A stretch of 64,000 nt of DNA from Ostreococcus mediterraneus (taxonomy: Eukaryota > Chlorophyta > Mamiellophyceae > Mamiellales > Bathycoccaceae), in NCBI GenBank assembly GCA_012295225.1, contig WMKK01000019.1, positions 62,001-126,000 on the forward strand, given 5' to 3'. Shown in pieces: positions 9,330 to 18,549 of this stretch. The position numbers and the translations under genes were made by a program. The notes beneath the pieces are model-generated. The model worked only from the letters and a program-made list of their open reading frames with translations, did no database searches and was not told the origin of the DNA. The stretch's first letter is position 1. Each line of letters opens with the position of its first letter.

Positions 9330-10310
9330 ATGTCATCCGCGCGCGCGCTCGCGCGCCTCTCAAAGGCCTTCGCCTCGCAGTGCAGCACGTCGGGCGCGTT
9401 CGCGCCGTCCGCGAGCGCCACGGCGTGGTTCGTCGGGGAATCGTCACCGCGCATCGCTCCGTGCATCGGTCGAGGTTTCGCCACGTCCGCGCGCGCGGTG
9501 GACGCGATATTCCGCGCGCCGAACCCGTATCGCGTCGCCCGCGATGCGCAGCAGCGTCGTACGGGCGCGCTTGCGGTGAAGTGCGGGATGACGTGCGATT
9601 GGGACGCGTGGGGCGCGCGCGTACCGCTGACGGTTTTATGGATCGACGCGTGCGAAGTCGTGTCGGTGAAAACCGCCGAGAAGCATGGGTACGACGCGGT
9701 GCAGGTTGGATACGGGAGTAAGAAACCGAAACAGATCACCAAGGCTGAGCTTGGGCACTTTGTGAAGCAAGGGGTTGGGATTAAGCGCGCGCTCGCGGAG
9801 TTTCGCGTGAGCGCCGACGGCGCGTTGGATGTGGGACAATCGATAACCGCGGCGCATTTCATCGCTGGGCAGTACGTGGATATTTCGGGGGTGACCAAAG
9901 GGAAAGGGTTTCAGGGTCCGATGAAACGCTGGGGGTTTTCGGGGCAACCCGCGAGTCATGGGAATACGAAGAAGCATCGCGCGCACGGGTCGATCGGGCA
10001 GTGTCAGGACCCGGGACGGGTGTTTAAAGGTAAAAAGATGGCTGGACGCATGGGTGGGCGCAATCGAACCGTACAAAGCGTGTGGGTGTATAAAATAGAT
10101 GCCGACAAGAATTTGGTGTACGTCAAAGGGCAGATTCCCGGGAATGCGGGGACGATGGTGAAGATTAAAGACGCGCTGCGCAAGGCGCCGAAATTGGGCG
10201 GGGATGACGGCGCGCCTTTCCCGACGCGCGAGCTGGGGACCGCGAGCGGGGTTTCCGTGGCCGATCCCGGTCCTGATCCATACATCGTTGACGCTCGCGA
10301 CGAGGCGTAG
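9330..10310 (+). CDS. Organellar (probably mitochondrial) ribosomal protein uL3
   Basis: A 326-residue bacterial-type L3 with a long N-terminal targeting sequence rich in Ala, Ser and Arg. The L3 core starts at KCGMTCDWDAWG and includes the two-strand barrel (DAVQVGYG), the peptidyl-transferase-reaching loop (GVTKGKGFQGPMKRWGF, then GQPASHGNTKKHRAHGS) and the C-terminal GRNRTVQ. L3 binds the 3' domain of the large-subunit rRNA early in assembly. The long insertions around HFVKQGVGIKRALAEF favour a mitochondrial rather than plastid protein, but the compartment is inferred. It lies divergently from the ATPase-methyltransferase gene, with 220 bp between starts. Confidence 0.88.
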   Translation: MSSARALARLSKAFASQCSTSGAFAPSASATAWFVGESSPRIAPCIGRGFATSARAVDAIFRAPNPYRVARDAQQRRTGALAVKCGMTCDWDAWGARVPLTVLWIDACEVVSVKTAEKHGYDAVQVGYGSKKPKQITKAELGHFVKQGVGIKRALAEFRVSADGALDVGQSITAAHFIAGQYVDISGVTKGKGFQGPMKRWGFSGQPASHGNTKKHRAHGSIGQCQDPGRVFKGKKMAGRMGGRNRTVQSVWVYKIDADKNLVYVKGQIPGNAGTMVKIKDALRKAPKLGGDDGAPFPTRELGTASGVSVADPGPDPYIVDARDEA

Positions 10311-10492
10311 ACAATCTAATACTAGCACACCACGCGTTGTTGGCTTCGAATGCGCGGATTTATTAGGCGAATTTTTAATCATTCGACAGAATAGACGTTA
10401 GAGTTTTACTAGATGTTCATCGCGCATCGTCGTCGTTATCGTCGTAAAATGAGCTAAAAGAAATAGAAATTAAATGCTCGCTGCTGCTAGTG

Positions 10493-11146
10493 TTACGGCG
10501 CTTTCGAAGAATCAGGGAGAACCAAAGGCTTTAAGATGGCCCACGTCTTTGCCAGCACCGCCGTCTTGTAACACAAAAACCCACAAAACGTCGCCCCATA
10601 GGAGAAATCAAACGGCAAATCCAAATGATTCCACGTTGACGTGAACATCACGAGCGCCACGGGCACGAGAAGTCGTTTCTGTAACAGTGCGCGCGAATAT
10701 ACGCCGCCAACTTTTCCAAACGCTCCGCCCAACATGGCGCCGACATCCGTCACCGGCTCGTACACTAAATTCCGCGTATAATCCGCCTCGCTCACATCCA
10801 CTCCAGCCTTACCCTCACTCAACTCATCACAATACTCCTGCAACAACTTAAGATACCCCAACCCGCCGAGCACGCCCAAAGCGGCGCTTAACCCGGGCGC
10901 GACGCCGTACCCGAGCAACGCGTACGCGCTCAACCCAGCGCCGTGTTTCGCACACGTCGACGTCAGTTCCGCCTTGAGCGCGCGATATTCCTCATCCGCG
11001 ATGCGTTTATTATCAACCTCAGCCGCTGGCGACGACGACGCGCGCACCGCGAGCGCACCGCGAGCGCATCGTCGCGCGGACCCGCGCCGGCGCCGCTCAA
11101 GGTTTTGCGCCAACCCATTCGGCGCCGACGCCACCGCGCGCGTCAT
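10493..11146 (-). CDS. Plastid membrane protein, CGL160 / ATP synthase protein I-like
   Basis: A 217-residue protein with a plastid transit peptide (RRCARGALAVRASSS) and three or four membrane segments. The order GYGVAPGLSAALGVLGGLGY, LLVPVALVMFTSTW and GFLCYKTAVLAKTW resembles the UncI/Atp1 domain found in cyanobacterial AtpI and in green-lineage CGL160, which helps assemble the chloroplast ATP synthase membrane ring. The similarity is read by eye and moderate, so another small thylakoid or envelope membrane protein is possible. It is transcribed divergently from the phosphatidylinositol synthase gene, whose chosen ATG is 155 bp away. Confidence 0.55.
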   Translation of the reverse strand: MTRAVASAPNGLAQNLERRRRGSARRCARGALAVRASSSPAAEVDNKRIADEEYRALKAELTSTCAKHGAGLSAYALLGYGVAPGLSAALGVLGGLGYLKLLQEYCDELSEGKAGVDVSEADYTRNLVYEPVTDVGAMLGGAFGKVGGVYSRALLQKRLLVPVALVMFTSTWNHLDLPFDFSYGATFCGFLCYKTAVLAKTWAILKPLVLPDSSKAP

Positions 11147-11300
11147 CGCAACGCGCGAGCTCGAGCGCGCGAACGAACGAACGCGACGCGGTGCTCGTCT
11201 CGGTCCGAGCGACGGCGTTGGCGGCGACGGCGACGACGACGGTACGCGTCGATGGATGCGTCAGCGAATGCCGCCACATTCGCGCGCGCAGCTCATCGTC

Positions 11301-12129
11301 ATGCCACCCGCCAAACGCACCGCCAGCGCGCGACGATCGACGAAAACCGCGAGCGCGAAATCGTCTCCGCGCGCACCGCGCGCGAACGCGCCGTCATCGC
11401 CATCGACGACGTCGGCGACGTCGAATTGGTTTTTCACGCGGCACGATGCGGTGGCGCTCTACGTCCCGAACCTCATCGGCTACGCCCGCATCGCGTGCGC
11501 CGCCTACGCGTGCGCCGTGGCGTTCGATGACATTTATGCCTTCTTTGCGTTTTACTTGTTGTCGTTCGTGTGCGATGAGCTCGATGGGAGATTTGCGAGA
11601 AAGTTTAATCAATGCAGCGAATTCGGGCGCGTGCTCGACATGGTCACCGACAGGCGCGTGGATTTAATGTCAACGTGTACCGCGGTTTTGGCGTACTGAC
11701 GTGCGTGATTTTCGTTGCGACTGCAGATTAGCGACGTGTGCGCTGCTGATGATATTGGCTATGGAGTACAGAGAGTGGTATTTGGCGTGCATCGCGCTCG
11801 CGTCGCTCGACGTCGCCTCGCATTGGTTTCACACGTACGTCTACGTCTTCATCGGCGCCGATGGTCATAAAGACCTCTCACCGTCATCCAACTGGTTATT
11901 ACGCACGTATTACACGAATAGAATATTTATGGGGTTTTGCTGCACGTGCGTGGAGGTGTTTTATATGACGGCGCACGTGTTGAAGAGCGCCCCGGATACG
12001 GCGCCGACGTTTTTCTATTACATTTTCAGAATCGCCGCCACCGGATTCGCGGTGAAGCAAATCGCAAATGTTTCCCAGCTCATCGCCGCGGTGAAGACGC
12101 TGATGGAGATCGATAGAGTTGGCATGTAA
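11301..12129 (+). CDS. Phosphatidylinositol synthase (CDP-alcohol phosphatidyltransferase; two exons)
   Basis: Joins CDP-diacylglycerol and myo-inositol to make phosphatidylinositol in the ER. The CDP-alcohol phosphotransferase motif is intact: CDELDGRFARKFNQ, then EFGRVLDMVTDR, with all four metal-binding Asp. Exon 1 is 11301-11653 and exon 2 is 11727-12129, giving 251 residues with several membrane helices. For the homologous reading DMVTDRLATCALL the 73-bp intron must start with GC (GCGCGT) and end at CTGCAG; a CTGAC branch site lies 31 nt upstream. A GT donor at 11675 would also keep frame but insert nine extra residues inside a conserved helix. The start at 11301 is the first ATG clear of the neighbouring gene's promoter. 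Confidence 0.85.
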
Positions 12130-12326
12130 ACGCCATGCGCGACTTGAGGCGATCACGTTGCGTTGTAGATGGGTTTTTGATATCCACGCCGTACGCGTTG
12201 AGTTGTGAATACGTAACCGTAAAGACTTTTTGTTGTAAAGCTCACCTCAGTCTTCGCCGCGCGCATCGCCGCGATCGCGCCGAACGCAACGTAACGTTAA
12301 GAGCGTAACTCGCACAGACGCTCGCG

Positions 12327-13616
12327 ATGGCGACCGCGAAGGCGCCAGCGAGGTATGCGGTGATTGATTGCGAGGATGACGCGCGCTGGCGCGGGCTCGC
12401 GCCGTGCATCGTCGCACTTTTCGGCCGCGACGACGAGCGTTGGGATCACTATCGCGCCTATGACGATGAGTTACCAGATGTACACGCACTGGATGGGGAG
12501 TACGCGGGAGTTGTGATCACGGGGTCTTCGCATTCGGCGACGATGAAGGGCTCGCGTTGGGTGGACGCGTTGCGTTCGTGGGCTCGGGACGCGTTAACCG
12601 CGCGCGAGTGCGGCGGTGAAGGGCGGTGTAAAATAATTGCCATGGGGTTTGGGAGCTATATTTGTGCGCAAGCGCTCGGAGGGGAGGTTGGGTTGAACCC
12701 GCGAGGTGAGCACGTCGTGGGCGGGACGACGCTCGAAACGACGGCGTCGTTTCGAGCGTTGACGTGTTTCACGAGCGCCATCGCCGCGTACGGCGCACCG
12801 CAAGGAGATGCAAAGGGTGAAAAGTTAAGTGTACATCAGAATCGCGCGCATACGGTGACGAAATTGCCAGACTGCGGCGAGGTTGCGGCATCGAGCGCGT
12901 CGTCTGCGGTAGAAATTTGGACTACGAAAAACGGAGAGTTGCTCGCCTGGCAACATTCATTTTCCGACGGCGTCGCGAGCGTACTTTCGCACAAAGTCGA
13001 GAGTGGGTTAGATGCTAAACGGTCGACGAGCTCNAAGCCGAAGCGCGTGGATAGTAAAGTGAAGGATGATTTGCCCGATAACGACGCGGGATTTTTAATT
13101 GGCGTCGCTCGATGCTTCCTCCGCGGAGGTTCCGCGGGCGCTCATGAGGATGAAACATACTTGAAAGAGCGTCGTAGAAATGCTCGAGAATGCTTATCAT
13201 GGGCCGCGAAGCGTCGCGAGGAAATTTTAACCCAGCGCGCGCTCGCACGAAGCGGCGTGAGCGCCGCCGCGAACAACGCCAAATCCATGCCAGACGCCGA
13301 AGCCGAAGCCGAGCGCGCGTTTAACAAAATCGCCGAAGCATTAAACGCCGAAATCAACCTCGTGACGAGTGAAGTTCGATTTCTAGAGCACGCAAATGAT
13401 ACCGCGAGCGTGGTGTATGGTGAAATCGGTCAAAAGATTGAAGCTTTAGACGTCTTTGTCGCGGCGTTGCGACAGAAAGAATCCGCGCTCGAGCCCAAGC
13501 TCACATCCATCGCCAAAATCGAGCATCAGATCAACGACTTGGAGCACACCGTGCGGGTGATTGATAAGCACGTCACTGCGCTCGAAACACGCTTCAAGGC
13601 GCTCAGGCGTGGATAA
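12327..13616 (+). CDS. GATase1-like pseudoenzyme fused to a BLOC1S2 domain
   Basis: A 429-residue protein. Residues about 10-215 follow a class I glutamine amidotransferase (GVVITGSSHSATM; IIAMGFGSYICAQALGG; ELLAWQHSF). The nucleophile Cys of the usual GxCxG elbow is Gly and the HPE triad Glu is lost, so it is probably inactive. Residues about 330-429 are helical and match BLOC1S2: EVRFLEHANDTASVVYGEI, then KIEHQINDLEHTVRVIDKHV and LETRFKALRR. BLOC1S2 belongs to BLOC-1/BORC complexes acting in lysosome-related trafficking. One ambiguous base (n, 13034) lies in the linker, but the frame is open on both sides. The fusion is not one I know from other lineages. Confidence 0.75.
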   Translation: MATAKAPARYAVIDCEDDARWRGLAPCIVALFGRDDERWDHYRAYDDELPDVHALDGEYAGVVITGSSHSATMKGSRWVDALRSWARDALTARECGGEGRCKIIAMGFGSYICAQALGGEVGLNPRGEHVVGGTTLETTASFRALTCFTSAIAAYGAPQGDAKGEKLSVHQNRAHTVTKLPDCGEVAASSASSAVEIWTTKNGELLAWQHSFSDGVASVLSHKVESGLDAKRSTSXKPKRVDSKVKDDLPDNDAGFLIGVARCFLRGGSAGAHEDETYLKERRRNARECLSWAAKRREEILTQRALARSGVSAAANNAKSMPDAEAEAERAFNKIAEALNAEINLVTSEVRFLEHANDTASVVYGEIGQKIEALDVFVAALRQKESALEPKLTSIAKIEHQINDLEHTVRVIDKHVTALETRFKALRRG

Positions 13617-13712
13617 AACCCACCCCGAAAAGCGCTGTAATGTATCTATATACGTTCAAAATCATCCACGCGTTCGTCAGCCTCCACCGTCCTCATAGCA
13701 CCGCGCGCGAGT

Positions 13713-14123
13713 ATGCCCTCCGCCCGCGCTCGTGAACCCGCGCTCACGCAAGCCACGAAAGAAGAACTCGCCAATAACCAATCGCTCACGGGCGTGTCCA
13801 ACACCGAACGCTTCACGCTCGAACTCGAGTTCATCAACGCGCTCGCCAACCCAAAGTACTTGCACCGCCTCGCCGCGGACGGCGTCCTGCGCGACCCAGC
13901 CTTCGTGGAATACCTGCGCTATTTGGCGTATTGGGAAGAACCCGCGTACGCAAAGTTTGTGCTCTACCCGCACGCGCTGAGGTTTCGTCGGGAGTTGTTA
14001 CGGGAAGAGTTTAGATTGGCGCTGGAGAATCCTCGGGTGAGCGAGCGCGTCTTCGCGGAACAGTTTGAACATTGGCGCACGTTCCGCGAACGAGCGATCG
14101 CGGATAACAGTGCGGTAGAATAA
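13713..14123 (+). CDS. MED31: Mediator subunit 31 (SOH1)
   Basis: A 136-residue protein matching MED31, a small helical subunit of the middle module of the Mediator coactivator of RNA polymerase II. The core runs from RFTLELEFINALANPKYL through LRYLAYWEEPAYAKFVLYP and ends with EQFEHWRTF. This is one of the most conserved Mediator proteins, and the length is typical. The N-terminal 25 residues are charged and variable. The start is the first ATG after the GATase/BLOC1S2 gene, which ends about 100 bp upstream. Confidence 0.93.
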   Translation: MPSARAREPALTQATKEELANNQSLTGVSNTERFTLELEFINALANPKYLHRLAADGVLRDPAFVEYLRYLAYWEEPAYAKFVLYPHALRFRRELLREEFRLALENPRVSERVFAEQFEHWRTFRERAIADNSAVE

Positions 14124-14285
14124 AGCAGTCAGTGATTGGTTGCGGTGGCGTTTCGGTCGGTGCACGCGCGGTGGAGGCGTATTTAAGAGGGTACGGGCGA
14201 CGGGTTGGCGTGCGCGCGCGTCCGACGGTTGGACGTGTCGCGTGCGCACGTGGCGTCGAAGCCGCGGTGTGGTGATTGCTGAGGG

Positions 14286-14981
14286 ATGTTTGCGATGCGT
14301 GCGTCGTCGCGGTTGACGATGCCGAGCGTGTTTGATGTGTCGGCGACGCATCAAACGCGAACGCGCCAGACGCGTCTTTGGCTGGCGGTGCAACAAGGCG
14401 CGGGCGATGATGATGCAAACGCACGTAAAGGACGCCGTCGCGAGCGTAACGCGCAGCTCATAATGTTTCGTCGCGGTGCGTATAAGAATTTAGACGAAAA
14501 GGCGCCGTGGCTGACGACATGGAGCGCCGCGAGTGAGAAATTGAACGTCGTCGAAGGCGTGTACGCGAGCGACGCCCAAGCCGCGCTCAATCGTAAATTC
14601 ATCGTCGAAGCGTACGTCGAGCCCGCGGGGGCGAGTGGATTCTTCATCGATGGCATCGTCACGGGCGATGTATTCGTCAAGTGTGCGTGCTGCGGTGCGA
14701 ATTACGCGATGGCGCTCCCAGACGCGTCTGACGACGACGCGGACGACGCCGTGCGATTCCTCGCATTTCTCGACGCCGACGCCAAGGAAGAAAGCACATC
14801 GGGCGATTACGACGTCTTTCCCTTCTCACGCTCGATCGAAGAACTAGATTTAACCCCACTCGTGCGCGATTCCGTGCGCGCTTTTGGAATACCGCCCGAA
14901 ACCGTATGCGCCGAATGCGACAGCGGCGACGGAAACTTTGCCACGTGGTCCATCGATGACGCCGTCAACGCCGCGCCTTAG
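14286..14981 (+). CDS. DUF177/YceD-family protein, plastid-targeted
   Basis: A 231-residue protein with a basic, Ser/Thr-rich N-terminus typical of a plastid transit peptide. The C-terminal half has the YceD (DUF177) layout: a Cys pair, VKCACCGANY, then an acidic spacer, DVFPFSRSIEELDLTPLVRDSV, and a second Cys pair in ETVCAECD. The four Cys could bind zinc. Bacterial YceD is encoded beside rpmF and the plant homologue is needed for 23S rRNA accumulation in plastids, so a role in plastid large-subunit biogenesis is likely. It sits downstream of MED31 on the same strand. Confidence 0.82.
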   Translation: MFAMRASSRLTMPSVFDVSATHQTRTRQTRLWLAVQQGAGDDDANARKGRRRERNAQLIMFRRGAYKNLDEKAPWLTTWSAASEKLNVVEGVYASDAQAALNRKFIVEAYVEPAGASGFFIDGIVTGDVFVKCACCGANYAMALPDASDDDADDAVRFLAFLDADAKEESTSGDYDVFPFSRSIEELDLTPLVRDSVRAFGIPPETVCAECDSGDGNFATWSIDDAVNAAP

Positions 14982-15145
14982 CTCGTCATAGCGGATAGCA
15001 ATATATGCATATATACACACACATACACGCATCAACCGCGCGTTATCCCCGCCGTAGCTCAAAGCCGTCGCGCCCGGCTCAACCACCCCTCACTCTCTGT
15101 CGCCCTCCCGCGCCTCCGCGCCTCGCCCAAACACGCCAACGCGCC

Positions 15146-15850
15146 ATGTCAAACCTCGGCACACAAATGCTCGATGGATTCTCCGTGGACATTTCCCACC
15201 AAGAGATCGAACGCATCGTCGTCGAGCTCGAGGAGCTGTACAAGTCCCAGCCCGGGGAGTGGCTCCCAGTCGGCGGTGTAGCGACGATTCTCGCCGACGA
15301 GCTCGGGTACGAGGACGTGGACGAGTTCGAAGACGCGTTAAAGGGGACGTTTGTGGATTTCATCGCGAAACTGCCCCACGTGGAGTGCGCCAAGGTGGAG
15401 AGCGAGCTGCAACCAGGGTTGGTGCGGGACGTGTTCAAGGTTACGACGGCGCGAGCGACGGCGAGCGATGATGGCGCACAAGTCACACAAGCGCGCCCGC
15501 GTGAGCTTCATTTGCGCGTGAAAGAAAAGAGTGATTTGTGGCGGGTGCTCATGCTCAGTCCTGGGGCGGAACTTGAGATTCCAGAGGTGGAATTTCACGT
15601 CGGAGGCGACGCCAAGCGACGCGTCGATTCCGTGTACAACACCGTCGCGACGGCTGTTTTTAATTTAGAATCCCACGTCGCGCAGATGGCATCGAGTGGA
15701 AATGAAGAGGAAAAACAAGGCATCATTGATACTTGCGATGCGTTAAAGGCGATGTTGGATTTGGATAAGGAGTATACTTTGGTCGTTCGGGACTGGGACG
15801 GCGCGAGCGCGTTCAAGCCGAGCGAAGGCGTCGAAATCGTAGAGATTTAA
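15146..15850 (+). CDS. Conserved protein with a ZPR1-like alpha/beta domain and no zinc finger
   Basis: A 234-residue acidic protein. The N-terminal half is helical (HQEIERIVVELEELYKSQ; DELGYEDVDEFEDALKG). The C-terminal half resembles the alpha/beta subdomain of ZPR1: a strand in AELEIPEVEFHVGG, a long helix of about 30 residues, and a closing strand LDKEYTLVVRDWDG. No four-Cys zinc finger is present. ZPR1 proteins chaperone translation elongation factor eEF1A; whether this one does is unknown. I picked ATG 15146 because the longer frame to 15005 encodes a repetitive Pro/Arg-rich leader with no support. Confidence 0.5.
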   Translation: MSNLGTQMLDGFSVDISHQEIERIVVELEELYKSQPGEWLPVGGVATILADELGYEDVDEFEDALKGTFVDFIAKLPHVECAKVESELQPGLVRDVFKVTTARATASDDGAQVTQARPRELHLRVKEKSDLWRVLMLSPGAELEIPEVEFHVGGDAKRRVDSVYNTVATAVFNLESHVAQMASSGNEEEKQGIIDTCDALKAMLDLDKEYTLVVRDWDGASAFKPSEGVEIVEI

Positions 15851-16076
15851 CGCGCACACGCGCGTGCCATCGCCACCCGCGCGCATCGTGCGACACAATC
15901 ACACATTGGTGCGCGCGTGTGCGCATAGAATGTTGACGACGCGCATCGCGGTGCACGACTAGAGCTCTCCGCCCGCGCGTGTAATACGACGCCGTAGCCA
16001 CCGACGCCTCACTCGCCGACGCCGCGCACGAACCCATCATCGCACTCGCTCGCGCCACGCGCGCGCACGCCTCGAC

Positions 16077-17176
16077 ATGACGCTCGCGCGCGCATTCTCA
16101 GGCGCGCTCGCCTCGCGCGCCGTCCTCCGCGTCGTCGGTGCCGACGCATCGAGCATGCTTCAGGTTCGTTTGCGGTGTGGGACAGCGCGTTTCATCGTCT
16201 TTACCCGTCGTCGCGCGCGCGCAACGACGCATCCGCGGTGCACTGACGCGTCGGTGGTTTTGTTTTCTCATGTTTTGCGCGCGACACAGAGCTCGGTGAC
16301 GAATGACGTGCACGCGCTGTGCGCTGAACGGTTGGCGAGCGCGTACGCGGCGGTGCTCACGCCCAAGGGTAAAATATTCATCGACGTCTTCATCACGCGA
16401 TTAGACGACGAGGCGAGCGGGGAAAAGATTGGATTTTTATTAGATGTTGATCGCGCGCGCGTGGATGAGGTGCGTGTTGGTTGATTTGCGATTCGTGTGG
16501 GGTGTTTGACGCGCGCGAGCGACGAGCCGACTGACGAATGAAAACGCGCGCGCAGACGACAAATGTATTGAAGCGATTAAGTTTACGCAAAGACGTGCGC
16601 GTCGAACGGGCGTGCGATGCGTATGAAGTGTCTGTGGTGCTGCCTGGCGCCGAAAGCGACGGGGGAGGGATTGGTTTCGATCCGAGATTTGATGGTTTAG
16701 GCCGTCGAGGCGTGACGAGGCGAGACGCCAAATCGCCGGCGTCGACGTCGATGGATGCGGCGCATCGCGTGTTGCGCATGACGCATGGCATCGCCGAGGG
16801 CGTGAGTGAGCTCGCGGATGCGTATCCGCTCGAATGTAATTTTGACGCTCTCAATGGCGTGAGTTTCACGAAGGGGTGCTACATGGGACAGGAGAATACG
16901 GCGCGGCAACATTTCCGCGGCGCGGTGCGTAAACGCGTCGTTCCGTTTGCGTTTTCTGGCGCCTCTGTCGATATCGGTGCGCCAGTCATCAACGATAAAG
17001 GAGAAACAGTCGGTGATGTCATCGCCGTGGAGCAAGACCGAGGATTGATGCGCGCGAGAATGAAATTTATACGCGAAGCGCTCGCGACAAACGGCGTCGT
17101 CGCGACAAACGGCGTCGCGCTTGACGTCTCCGTGCCTACGTGGTGGCCCGCAAAGTACTTAGAATCTGTAGATTGA
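16077..17176 (+). CDS. IBA57: IBA57, GcvT-like iron-sulfur cluster assembly factor (three exons)
   Basis: Folate-binding GcvT-like protein that, with ISCA proteins, helps build [4Fe-4S] clusters in mitochondria. Exons are 16077-16163, 16290-16469 and 16556-17176 (295 residues). The junctions give SMLQ/SSVTNDVHAL and ARVDE/TTNVLKRLSL, restoring the family pattern. The hallmark KGCYMGQENTAR is present near residue 200. Both introns (126 and 86 bp) are phase 0, with donors GTTCGT and GTGCGT and CTGAC branch sites 47 and 25 nt before the acceptors. The first intron has a length divisible by three and no stop, so retention would insert 42 residues in frame. Its 3' end is 46 bp from the convergent LEO1 gene. 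Confidence 0.9.
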
Positions 17177-17222
17177 TATGCTGTTTTTTATTGAAATCAT
17201 GTGAGTGTGGCTATGTGTTGTG

Positions 17223-18335
17223 TTACTCGGAATCGCTTTCGACGAACGCGCGTTTCCGACGCTCCTTTTGTTCGCCCGCGGCGTCATCCTCATCCTCATC
17301 CTCGACGCCGGTATTCGCCGCAGCGGCGGCATCGACCGCACCCGCATCGTTCTCAGCATCCGCGTCATCATCATTGCCATCGGCTTCGAGGAAATCTTCA
17401 TCCATTCTCGCCGCCGCTATCGTCGATGGTCCGGCGTCTTCGCGGCGTTCGTAATAATTCTCCGTGTACCCCGCCTCGGGTCGACTCGCGTCGTACCGCC
17501 TCTCGCGATCTTCTCTCATCATCCGCTGCTGCTTTCTCGCCAACGCCGCGCTCTCGCGTTGCGCCTTCTCCAATTCCGCATCCGCTTGTTCCTTCTCCTT
17601 CTCTGGGTCGACGTTAGAGACGTATTCCATCGTGCGTTGCCCGCGATAGCCGTGCTTTTTATCGATAGCCGCCGTCAAACGCTTGTGCGTTCTCGATTCC
17701 AAAGTCGCCGGTCTAAACGTCAATTTGGACGCCAAGCGACCTTGACTTTGCATTAACCCAGGACGACGTAAATACAAGTACGCTTCTTCGTTTGCGCCCA
17801 CGGCGCGCTCGGTGAGCTCTAAAACTTCGTCTCCGATGACCAACTGCCTCGACCCGTCGCTCCACGTCACGACGCGCGCGTTCGACTCCACCTCCCCAGT
17901 GCTCGCATTCTTACGCCACCGCACCACATTCTCATCACGCATACGCACTCTAGAAATACCATCGGCATCGACAACCTCCACGGTTTCCTCCACGAACGTG
18001 TCCCGGTCAAACGCGTCGGTGGCTACGCCGAAAATGTTACTCAATTTCGCAACCTTCACCTCCTCCCCGTCTCCTCGCGCAACATCCACGCTCGGCACCG
18101 CGCACGGAAGTTCTAAATGTAACGGTGGTCCGCTCGGTGCGCGTCGCGCGACGTCCATGTCGTCGTCATCCGAGTATTCTTCGAGGGAAGATTTGCGTTG
18201 GTGCGTGATCTCTGGCTGGGGTTGATCGAGACGATCACCGCTCACCGTCGCGCCGTCGCGCTCGATTTCGGGTTCATCGCTATCGCTATCGCTACCGAAG
18301 ATGTTCTTCACTAAGTTGGCTTGCGTCTCGGACAT
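17223..18335 (-). CDS. LEO1: LEO1, PAF1 complex subunit
   Basis: A 370-residue nuclear protein of the PAF1 complex, which accompanies RNA polymerase II and supports histone modification during elongation. The N-terminus is acidic and Ser-rich, with SDSDSDE repeats likely phosphorylated by casein kinase 2. The core includes LHLELPCAVPSV, ENVVRWRK, ESNARVVTWSDGSRQLVIGDE and YLYLRRPGLMQSQG, the LEO1 beta-barrel that pairs with PAF1. The C-terminal region (GYTENYYERRE, then long Asp/Glu runs) is charged and disordered. The start is the ATG that opens the acidic leader. Confidence 0.93.
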   Translation of the reverse strand: MSETQANLVKNIFGSDSDSDEPEIERDGATVSGDRLDQPQPEITHQRKSSLEEYSDDDDMDVARRAPSGPPLHLELPCAVPSVDVARGDGEEVKVAKLSNIFGVATDAFDRDTFVEETVEVVDADGISRVRMRDENVVRWRKNASTGEVESNARVVTWSDGSRQLVIGDEVLELTERAVGANEEAYLYLRRPGLMQSQGRLASKLTFRPATLESRTHKRLTAAIDKKHGYRGQRTMEYVSNVDPEKEKEQADAELEKAQRESAALARKQQRMMREDRERRYDASRPEAGYTENYYERREDAGPSTIAAARMDEDFLEADGNDDDADAENDAGAVDAAAAANTGVEDEDEDDAAGEQKERRKRAFVESDSE

Positions 18336-18549
18336 CGTCGTCGGAAGCGCGTCGCGGTGTGTCGATGAGCTGCGCCGATCGAATGCTTTTCACCTACTAA
18401 AAATCATCAACATACGTACATACCAATCGCGCCTCGCTCGACGTTCTCGTTCGCGATTCGCGCACGAACGCAACCTGATGCATCTACGTTTATATTTCAA
18501 CACGCGCTAAGGCTAGTGTGCGCGCCAAGGCGCGATGATGCGATTAAAA

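Noticed and set aside
11675-11726. A GT donor for the phosphatidylinositol synthase intron
   Set aside because: It keeps frame but inserts nine residues in the most conserved helix; the GC donor gives an exact family match.
13034-13034. The ambiguous base as a sign of a broken gene
   Set aside because: The frame is open and of normal character on both sides, and the base count around n keeps the phase.
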